A stretch of 46,761 bases of DNA from the NCBI GenBank assembly GCA_900315885.1, contig ONAT01000011.1, positions 1 through 46,761 on the forward strand, written 5' to 3'. Positions 40,827-46,761 of the stretch are shown here, in pieces (position 1 is the stretch's first letter; each line of letters begins with the position of its first letter). Position numbers and translations under genes: made by a program. This stretch comes from an uncultured Erysipelotrichaceae bacterium. Lineage in GTDB: Bacteria > Bacillota_I > Bacilli_A > RFN20 > CAG-826. The notes beneath the pieces are model-generated. The model worked only from the letters and a program-made list of their open reading frames with translations, ran no database searches and had not been told where the DNA came from.

Positions 40827-40963
40827 AATTCCTCCTTTGAACTAAAAAACGGACGCAGGATGCGCCCGTTAAGATATCAAATAAGAGATATGTGACATTT
40901 ACCTATTCACGTTGTGAATCAGGTGAGAAGCGGGCGCCTCTTCTTTCCACGTATTTTGTTCGC
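40827..40963 (-). promoter_or_regulatory. L20-type leader with attenuator before infC
   Basis: On the minus strand the leader holds GCGCCCGCTTCTCACCTG, typical of infC/L20 leaders, and ends in an intrinsic terminator: arms ACGGGCGCA and TGCGTCCGT around TCC, then six T, placed just before the infC site. L20 binding would favour termination. Assigned from position and structure; I could not run a covariance search. Confidence 0.8.
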
Positions 40964-40969
40964 TAGGTT

Positions 40970-40999
40970 ATAATATCACTAGCGGTAGTGTTTTGTCAA
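40970..40999 (-). promoter_or_regulatory. infC operon promoter
   Basis: On the minus strand TTGACA (40994-40999), 18 bp, TATTAT (40970-40975). It starts 8 bp after the thrS stop codon. Confidence 0.7.
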
Positions 41000-41006
41000 T
41001 GCTATT

Positions 41007-42920
41007 TTATGCATTTAATGGCTTTTTAGACTTGATTTCTTCTAAAATCATCTTAATGAACTCATCAATAGTGACAGTGATTTGCTCTTTTTGTCCATAT
41101 TTACGATATGTGACAGTGTGATCTTTAACTTCATTATCACCTAAAACAAGTGTGTAAGGGATTTTTTGAATTTGTGATTCTCTGAGTCGATAGCCAAGTT
41201 TTTCATTGCGGTCATCAATGTTAACATGTAATCCATGTTGCTCTAATGAATTTTTGACTTCGTGAGCGTATTCGCCTTGTACTTGTGCAAGAACTGGAAG
41301 AACATTAACTTGAATAGGTGCTAACCAAGTTGGGAAAGCGCCAGCATAGTTTTCAGTAATAATAGCAATGAAACGTTCAAGTGATCCAAAGCAAGCGCGG
41401 TGAATCATAACTGGACATTTCTTTTCACCTTTTTCATCAATATATGTACATTCAAATCTACCAGGTAATTGGAAGTCAAGTTGAATTGTACCACATTGCC
41501 AAATTCTATTCATAGAATCACGTAATTTAAAGTCGAGTTTTGGTCCATAGAATGCTCCATCACCAGGATTGATTTTGAAATCTTTACCTGTTTCACGACA
41601 TACTTTTTCTAAAACTTCTTCAGCTTTATCCCAAACTTTAATATCACCAATGTAGTTATCAAAAGGTCTGGTGGATAATTCAATATGATAATTTAATCCG
41701 AAGATTGAATAAATTTGGTCATAGACTTTGATGATACGTTCGATTTCATCACAAATTTGATCTTCAGTTAAAAGAATGTGAGCGTCATCTTGAGTAAATG
41801 TACGGACACGGAACAAACCATTTAATGCACCAGAAGCTTCATAACGATGGACGTGACCTAATTCTGCGATACGCATTGGTAAGTCTTTATAAGAATGTAA
41901 ATCATTTTTATAAACAAGAATTGCACCCGGGCAATTCATAGGTTTAATTGCGTATTCTTCTTCGTCCGCTTTAGTGATGAACATGTCATCTTTGTAGTGA
42001 TCCCAGTGACCAGAGATTTCCCATAATTCTTTAGATAACATGATAGGTGTTTCGACGATTACGTATCCGTTTTTACGATGTAAGTCAATCCAGAAATCTT
42101 CTAAGGTACGACGTAATTGATATCCTTTTGGTAACCAGAATGGAAGACCTGGACCAAATTCGGAAATCATAAATAAACCGAGTTCCTTACCAAGTTTACG
42201 GTGATCTCTTTTCTTTCTTTCTTCTAATTCCTCTAAATGTTTGTTTAATGCTTCTTCAGTAGGGTAACAAGTACCATACACTCTAGTTAGCATTTCATTT
42301 TTAGAATCACCACGCCAATAAGCACCAGCGACAGAGAGAAGTTTAAAGTGTTTGAGAACACCAGTAGAAATGACATGAGGACCACGGCATACATCGGCGT
42401 AGTCGCCTTGTTCGTAAATACCGACTTTATCATCTTCGATTGCGTCGATTAATTCACATTTGAATTCATCGTTTTTAAATTTTTCTTTAGCATCTTTTTT
42501 GCTTAAGTAGTAGTGATTAATAGGTAAATTTTCTTTAACTATCTTTTTCATTTCAGCTTCGATTTTAGTAAAATCTTCTGCAGTGATAGTTGCAGGAATT
42601 TTAAAGTCGTAGTAGAAGCCTTCTTCGATTGCAGGTCCTACACCACATTTTGTCCCTTTATATAAATGTTGCATTGCTTGAGCGAGTAAATGAGCACAAG
42701 AGTGATTTAATACTTCAAATGCTTCTTTGTCTTCAAGTAACACTAATTCTAGTTTACTATCTTCGTTAATTGGGGTTTTCAAATCTACAAGCACATCGTT
42801 TAATTTTGCAACGACTGTTTTTTTAGCTAAACCAGTTGAAATTTGTTTTGCCACTTCAATAATAAGTGTTCCTTTTTCAACTTCCATTTTGCTACCATCT
42901 TTAAGTGTTAATGTAATCAT
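41007..42920 (-). CDS. thrS: Threonyl-tRNA synthetase
   Basis: 637 residues, standard. Residues 1-60 are the TGS domain (MITLTLKDGSKMEVEKG). The editing domain has NHSCAHLLAQAM (HxxxH) and the conserved cysteine in ADVCRGPH. The class II catalytic core has KPMNCPGAILVYK, FRVRTFTQDDAHI and VMIHRACFGSLERF, and the anticodon-binding domain ends the protein. It charges tRNA-Thr and removes serine charged by mistake. AAGGAGG lies 7 nt before the ATG. It has its own promoter and T-box leader and no clear terminator before the infC promoter. Confidence 0.97.
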   Translation of the reverse strand: MITLTLKDGSKMEVEKGTLIIEVAKQISTGLAKKTVVAKLNDVLVDLKTPINEDSKLELVLLEDKEAFEVLNHSCAHLLAQAMQHLYKGTKCGVGPAIEEGFYYDFKIPATITAEDFTKIEAEMKKIVKENLPINHYYLSKKDAKEKFKNDEFKCELIDAIEDDKVGIYEQGDYADVCRGPHVISTGVLKHFKLLSVAGAYWRGDSKNEMLTRVYGTCYPTEEALNKHLEELEERKKRDHRKLGKELGLFMISEFGPGLPFWLPKGYQLRRTLEDFWIDLHRKNGYVIVETPIMLSKELWEISGHWDHYKDDMFITKADEEEYAIKPMNCPGAILVYKNDLHSYKDLPMRIAELGHVHRYEASGALNGLFRVRTFTQDDAHILLTEDQICDEIERIIKVYDQIYSIFGLNYHIELSTRPFDNYIGDIKVWDKAEEVLEKVCRETGKDFKINPGDGAFYGPKLDFKLRDSMNRIWQCGTIQLDFQLPGRFECTYIDEKGEKKCPVMIHRACFGSLERFIAIITENYAGAFPTWLAPIQVNVLPVLAQVQGEYAHEVKNSLEQHGLHVNIDDRNEKLGYRLRESQIQKIPYTLVLGDNEVKDHTVTYRKYGQKEQITVTIDEFIKMILEEIKSKKPLNA

Positions 42921-42942
42921 GTTTTTTCCTCCTTAAAATAAA

Positions 42943-43163
42943 AAAAGCGACCTTAATTAATAAGGACGCTTATCTAAACGCGGTACCACCTTAATTCGTA
43001 TTAAATATTTAATACGCTCTTGATGTTTGCTATTAACGCTAGCGACGTTTACTTATTTCGTAAATTGCTCCAAAGTGGTATTCTTAAGTCCCTTATAGAA
43101 ATCTTTCACCATTTGATTTCCTCTCTAGATAAGTTTTACATAAGAACTTGTCTTTTTCAACGC
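42943..43163 (-). promoter_or_regulatory. Threonine T-box leader of thrS
   Basis: On the minus strand the T-box GGTGGTACCGCG (about 42979-42990) precedes a terminator with arms AAGCGTCCTTA and TAAGGTCGCTT and seven T. The specifier codon is ACC (Thr) at 43077-43079, before ACTTTGGAGC, the same context as in the tyrS leader. Uncharged tRNA-Thr would switch thrS on. Confidence 0.93.
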
Positions 43164-43169
43164 ACTATA

Positions 43170-43198
43170 ATAATAGATATTTTAAAACTTTTTGTCAA
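43170..43198 (-). promoter_or_regulatory. thrS promoter
   Basis: On the minus strand TTGACA (43193-43198), 17 bp, TATTAT (43170-43175). Confidence 0.8.
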
Positions 43199-43213
43199 AT
43201 AATATTGAAAATA

Positions 43214-44077
43214 TTAATATACATTGTTTTTACGATGTATGATCATTCCAATTGTTCCTGGACCAGCATGAGCTTCAACGTTAACAGAGAAGCCATCAAC
43301 TGTGCATTCAAAGTCTGGAAGATATTCTTTAACGATTTGATGAATAAATTCTACTAACGCTTCATTTGCATCAACAGCAACAATAGAAATTTTATAAATC
43401 TTAGGATCTTTATGAAGAGCAGCAAACTTCAAAGCTGCTTCTTTCATTGTTGCTTTGACATTACGTGTGACACCAATTTTTTCTAATGCACCGTCATTGA
43501 AACACAAAACAGGTTTTAAACCAATAATGTTACCAATGAAAGAAACAGTAGGAGAGACACGGCCTCCACGTTTTAAATAAGTTAATGATTCAGGAATAAA
43601 TACTACTTCAACATCAGTAACGTGTTTCTTGATTTCTTCAACAGCGTCTTCTGGTGTATATCCTTTTTCTTCAATAAGTTGTTTACAATTTAAAACTGAA
43701 GACAACATAAAGTTCATAATAGATTTTGAGTCGACAATAATAACTTTATCTCCATATTTTTCATGGCAGATGTTTGTGAATAAATCAAACATAGAAGATA
43801 ATTTACTTGAAATTGTAAAGTGGACGATTTTTTCATAGCCTTCTTTAAATAATTGGTCGAAAAATTGTTCTATTTCATAAGGGGTAGGTGTGGAAGTTTT
43901 GATAACTGAACCTGCTCTCATCATTTTTGCTAATTTTAGATAATCTATATCTACATTATCGTGATATTCGACGTTATCAACGATAACATTTAATGGTAAT
44001 ACTCTTAAACCATACTCTTTTGCTTTTTCAGGCGATATTGCTATCGTTGAATCGCAAGTGACTAATGTTTTTGGCAT
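43214..44077 (-). CDS. DegV family fatty-acid-binding protein
   Basis: 287 residues. DegV proteins bind a fatty acid between two domains; related FakB proteins present it to the kinase FakA for phospholipid synthesis. Seen are the opening VTCDSTIAISPEKAKEYG, IKTSTPTPYEIEQFF, the serine-containing HFTISSKLSSMFD loop, VDSKSIMNF, and LTYLKRGGRVS. A conserved histidine lies near the end (VEAHAGPGTIGMI). It has its own consensus promoter. A role as a FakB subunit, possibly feeding acyl groups towards PlsC, is inference. Confidence 0.92.
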   Translation of the reverse strand: MPKTLVTCDSTIAISPEKAKEYGLRVLPLNVIVDNVEYHDNVDIDYLKLAKMMRAGSVIKTSTPTPYEIEQFFDQLFKEGYEKIVHFTISSKLSSMFDLFTNICHEKYGDKVIIVDSKSIMNFMLSSVLNCKQLIEEKGYTPEDAVEEIKKHVTDVEVVFIPESLTYLKRGGRVSPTVSFIGNIIGLKPVLCFNDGALEKIGVTRNVKATMKEAALKFAALHKDPKIYKISIVAVDANEALVEFIHQIVKEYLPDFECTVDGFSVNVEAHAGPGTIGMIIHRKNNVY

Positions 44078-44102
44078 ATAAAAGCCTCCAATTCTTTTGC
44101 TA

Positions 44103-44131
44103 ATTTTAACCTAATGTCTCTGTTTTGTCAA
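44103..44131 (-). promoter_or_regulatory. degV promoter
   Basis: On the minus strand TTGACA (44126-44131), 17 bp, TAAAAT (44103-44108), followed by the TTGGAGG ribosome-binding site. Confidence 0.75.
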
Positions 44132-44138
44132 CTTTACG

Positions 44139-44166
44139 AAAAAAGCAAAGACAAGCTTTGCTTTAA
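44139..44166 (-). terminator. Terminator of pfkA-pyk
   Basis: On the minus strand AAAGCAAAG and CTTTGCTTT form a perfect stem around CTTGT, then T-rich sequence. The pyk stop codon overlaps its base. Confidence 0.85.
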
Positions 44167-45593
44167 TCAACATTTATAATTTTCATGAAATTTGTAACGG
44201 CAACGCCAGCGGGTGTCGCACCTGTTAAAATAATGGAATTACCATGTTCAATACCTAATTCACGGGCTTTATCAATGGCTAAAACTTCCATTTCTTCAAT
44301 GGTCTTAGGAACTCTTTCAACAAGGATTCCATATATACCCCAGAACATACCTAATTTAAGCAATACTTCACGAGAAGAAGAAATGCAAATAATAGGGCAA
44401 CATGGACGGGCTTTAGAAATCTTGCGTGGAGTAATTCCTGTGCCAGACATTGTAATAATTAATTTTGCTTCAATAAGAAGAGCAGTGTTTGCCACTGAGT
44501 TAGATATTGCATCAGAATATGTTTTACTTGATGTATCATAAGCTTCTGTAGCTAAATGCTCATAATCAAGATATTTCTCCATAGTGCGTGAAATCTTAGC
44601 TTGCATTTCTGTTGCTAAGACTGGATAATCGCCAGATGCAGATTCGGCAGAGAGCATAACACAGTCAGTGCCTTCTTGAATAGCATTAGCGACATCAGAA
44701 ACTTCTGCACGTGTTGGTACTGGTCGCTTTTGCATTGAGTCAAGCATTTGAGTTGCAGTAATAACAGGTTTACCTTTAATACGGCATTTTTTAATTATTT
44801 TTGTTTGAATAACTGGAACAATTTCTGCTGGAACTTCAACGCCTAAATCACCACGGGCGACCATAATTCCATCAGCAGCATCGATAATTTCATCGATTTT
44901 ATCGACACCTTCTTGGTTTTCAATTTTTGCAATGATAGCAATGTTTGGTTTTCCATACTTTGCTAATATTTTTCTAATTTCGTAAATGTCTTCTGGACGT
45001 CTAGTAAATGATGCTGCGACATAGTCAACATTATTTTCGCATCCGAATTTTAAGTCTTGTTCATCTCTTTCAGAGATAAATGGCATAGATAATCGTGCGA
45101 ATGGAGCATTGACGCCTTTACGGTCTGTAATTGTGTGAGTGTTTCTTGCTTTTGTTACTAATTCTCTATGCTCATAGTCTTTTTCGATGATGTCTAATTC
45201 TAGATTACCATCATCAATACGAATTTTATTACCAATTTCGACATCATCAAATAGTCCTGGGTATGTAACTGAAAACTTTGTTTCATCACCTAAAATTTCA
45301 GTCATTGATATTCTTACAATGGAGTCTCTTTTAATTTCTGCTTTTCCATTTTTGAATAGATGACATCTAATTTCAGGACCTTTAGTGTCAAGCATAATTG
45401 GTATGACCATATTTTTATCTTTTTCGATTTGTCTAATTAGTTTGATTTTTTCAAGATGATCTTTATATTCTCCATGCGAAAAGTTTAAACGCATGACATT
45501 CATTCCTACGTCTATTAAATTAGACAAAACTTCATATGTATCACTGGCAGGGCCAATAGTGCAAACGATTTTTGTACTTTTTGAAATGTTCAT
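44163..45593 (-). CDS. pyk: Pyruvate kinase
   Basis: 476 residues, the short form without the extra C-terminal PEP-utiliser-like domain of B. subtilis Pyk. It makes pyruvate and ATP in the last step of glycolysis. Seen are KIVCTIGPAS, RLNFSHG, MLDTKGPEIR, the active-site IIAKIENQEG, the metal and substrate site MVARGDLGVEVP, and ATQMLDSM with PTRAEVSDVANA. It is 15 bp after pfkA, so the two irreversible steps of glycolysis form one operon. The AAAGGAAG site is good. Confidence 0.97.
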   Translation of the reverse strand: MNISKSTKIVCTIGPASDTYEVLSNLIDVGMNVMRLNFSHGEYKDHLEKIKLIRQIEKDKNMVIPIMLDTKGPEIRCHLFKNGKAEIKRDSIVRISMTEILGDETKFSVTYPGLFDDVEIGNKIRIDDGNLELDIIEKDYEHRELVTKARNTHTITDRKGVNAPFARLSMPFISERDEQDLKFGCENNVDYVAASFTRRPEDIYEIRKILAKYGKPNIAIIAKIENQEGVDKIDEIIDAADGIMVARGDLGVEVPAEIVPVIQTKIIKKCRIKGKPVITATQMLDSMQKRPVPTRAEVSDVANAIQEGTDCVMLSAESASGDYPVLATEMQAKISRTMEKYLDYEHLATEAYDTSSKTYSDAISNSVANTALLIEAKLIITMSGTGITPRKISKARPCCPIICISSSREVLLKLGMFWGIYGILVERVPKTIEEMEVLAIDKARELGIEHGNSIILTGATPAGVAVTNFMKIINVD

Positions 45594-45608
45594 ATTTTAT
45601 ATCTTCCT

Positions 45609-46565
45609 TTAGCAAATTGATGTAACAACTTTAATTAGGTTGCTATGACGATCTCTTTCCATCTTGAGAGCTTCTTCAATGTCATAGTCAACTAAATCGT
45701 TGCCACGTAAGCCTACGCATCTGCCACCTTTACCTTCAAGTAAGAGTTCAATGGCACGAACGCCCAAGCGTCCGGCTAAAACTCGATCACTTGCAGTTGG
45801 TGATCCTCCTCTTTGGATACGACCGAGAACTTCGGCACGGCATTCATATCCTGATCCTTTTTCGATGTCATAAGCCAATTGATGGACGTCACATAATTTT
45901 TCGGTAATAATCACGATAGCGTGTCTTCTACCTTCTTCATGCATTGCTTTAAGTCTTGCGATAATGTCATTTCTTTGTAAGATATGATCAGAAGTGACAA
46001 TTAAATCTGCACCACAAGCGATACCAGCATAAAGTGCTAAATCTCCACAATATCTTCCCATTACTTCAATAACTGAACAGCGTTGGTGAGAAGATGATGT
46101 ATCTCTTAATTTATCGACACATTCTGTAATTGTATTTAATGCTGTGTCGAATCCGATTGTAAAGTCACTTGATGCAATATCATTGTCGATAGTGCCTGGT
46201 AAAGCAATACAATTAATACCCATTTTAGTTAAAGCCATAGCGCCTTGATAAGTACCATCACCACCGATGCATACTAATGCTTCGATGCCGAACTTTTTAA
46301 GTTGTTCAATACCTATCTTACGAACGTTTTCGTCTTTAAACTCAGGTAAACGAGCGGAACGAATAATGGTTCCACCGCGACTGACAATGTCACTTACGAA
46401 GTCACGATCTACTTGTTTAATATTTCCTTCGACAAGTCCTTTGTAACCATCATAAATAACAAACATCTCAAGTCCATGAATCAAGCCTGTACGTACGACG
46501 GCACGAACTGCCGCGTTCATTCCTGGTGCATCTCCACCTGATGTTAAAATCCCGACTCTTTTCAT
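45609..46565 (-). CDS. pfkA: ATP-dependent 6-phosphofructokinase
   Basis: 318 residues, typical of bacterial PfkA. It commits fructose 6-phosphate to glycolysis. The ATP site is [17 protein letters not shown] and [11 protein letters not shown]; the catalytic loop is PGTIDNDI with the proton acceptor Asp of TIDND; the sugar phosphate site is [11 protein letters not shown]; and [15 protein letters not shown] is the allosteric region. The GGAGG ribosome-binding site lies in a GC-rich self-complementary stretch. First gene of pfkA-pyk. Confidence 0.97.
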   Translation of the reverse strand: MKRVGILTSGGDAPGMNAAVRAVVRTGLIHGLEMFVIYDGYKGLVEGNIKQVDRDFVSDIVSRGGTIIRSARLPEFKDENVRKIGIEQLKKFGIEALVCIGGDGTYQGAMALTKMGINCIALPGTIDNDIASSDFTIGFDTALNTITECVDKLRDTSSSHQRCSVIEVMGRYCGDLALYAGIACGADLIVTSDHILQRNDIIARLKAMHEEGRRHAIVIITEKLCDVHQLAYDIEKGSGYECRAEVLGRIQRGGSPTASDRVLAGRLGVRAIELLLEGKGGRCVGLRGNDLVDYDIEEALKMERDRHSNLIKVVTSIC

Positions 46566-46595
46566 ATAACTACCTCCGGAGGCTAAACTCCGAAA

Positions 46596-46616
46596 TGATT
46601 ATATCACATATAATCA
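46596..46616 (-). promoter_or_regulatory. pfkA promoter overlapping a perfect inverted repeat
   Basis: Arms TGATTATAT (46596-46604) and ATATAATCA (46608-46616) flank CAC. On the minus strand an extended -10, TGATATAAT, falls inside the repeat (hexamer 46598-46603), so a dimeric regulator bound here would cover the promoter. No clear -35 is seen. Confidence 0.6.
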
Positions 46617-46671
46617 CATTTTTATATTATAAATAGAAAAAACTTTTTTAGTTTTTTGAGATTTGTTACTT

Positions 46672-46720
46672 GAAAAAGTAAATGCAACAATAAAGTCAAA
46701 AAATTAAATTTTACTTTTTC
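46672..46720. other. Inverted repeat in the gene-free end of the window
   Basis: Perfect 11-bp arms GAAAAAGTAAA (46672-46682) and TTTACTTTTTC (46710-46720) with a 27-nt loop. It may be the end of a transcript from the gene beyond the window. The rest of 46617-46761 shows no ORF. Confidence 0.4.
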
Positions 46721-46761
46721 CGAAAGAAATGAGACCATTTTATTAGTCTAGTTTCTTAAGG

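Noticed and set aside
43020-43357. Small plus-strand ORFs over the thrS leader and degV end
   Set aside because: They are complements of the T-box leader and of degV.
44185-44541. 118-residue plus-strand ORF opposite pyk
   Set aside because: A shadow of the conserved pyruvate kinase C-terminus.
1-46761. CRISPR array, rRNA or tRNA genes
   Set aside because: I saw no regularly spaced repeats, no 16S/23S/5S landmarks and no tRNA cloverleaf; the T-box leaders only pair with tRNAs.

Overview
The window is AT-rich, tightly packed DNA from a Gram-positive bacterium of the Bacilli, using the standard code (TGA ends spoIIAA, spoIIAB, spoVAC and spoVAD). It carries a forespore sigma/anti-sigma operon, spoVA genes, a gerW (ytfJ) homologue, ezrA, ccpA, and T-box leaders ahead of three aminoacyl-tRNA synthetase genes. 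This fits an endospore-forming or recently spore-forming Firmicute. The very low GC, the surface proteins with Ig-like repeats and the RHS tails suggest an uncultured gut lineage near Erysipelotrichia or the Mollicutes-related Bacilli; that placement is inference.

Region 1 (1-4560) is accessory. It is an array of displaced RHS C-terminal tips, each followed by candidate immunity genes: a membrane protein and a small soluble protein in cassette 1, a lipoprotein and a PH-like membrane protein in cassette 2. A 76-bp exact repeat starts both tips. A third cassette survives only as a scar at 4341-4512.

Region 2 (4579-11051) holds plsC (+), then on the minus strand a large wall-exposed DNase with Ig-like repeats, rsmF-like and folD in one operon, and a small lipoprotein.

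Region 3 (11132-17075) is the sporulation block dacF-spoIIAA-spoIIAB-sigF-spoVAC-spoVAD-spoVAE-spoVAF, in the order known from Bacillus subtilis but without spoVAA and spoVAB.

Region 4 (17366-28988) has rarA (-), dtd-mnmA, a large secreted barnase-like RNase built on the same plan as the DNase, T-box-alaS-ruvX-yrzB, and a two-gene toxin-antitoxin module. In that module a DUF3990 (ADP-ribosyltransferase-like) toxin candidate overlaps an antitoxin candidate that carries an unexpected pyrophosphatase-like tail.

Region 5 (29029-39647) is a compressed version of a conserved B. subtilis neighbourhood: murC, ytxH-like, ccpA, T-box-tyrS, rpsD (-), ezrA, cysteine desulfurase, thiI, a tiny basic protein in the sspA position, ytfI-like and gerW/ytfJ.

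Region 6 (39689-46565), all minus strand, holds infC-rpmI-rplT behind an L20-type leader, T-box-thrS, degV and pfkA-pyk.

The observations I rate highest are the paired membrane-anchored DNase and RNase that share an unnamed C-terminal module, the antitoxin/pyrophosphatase-like fusion, and the decaying RHS-tip cassette array. I saw no rRNA, tRNA, CRISPR array, insertion sequence or integrase.
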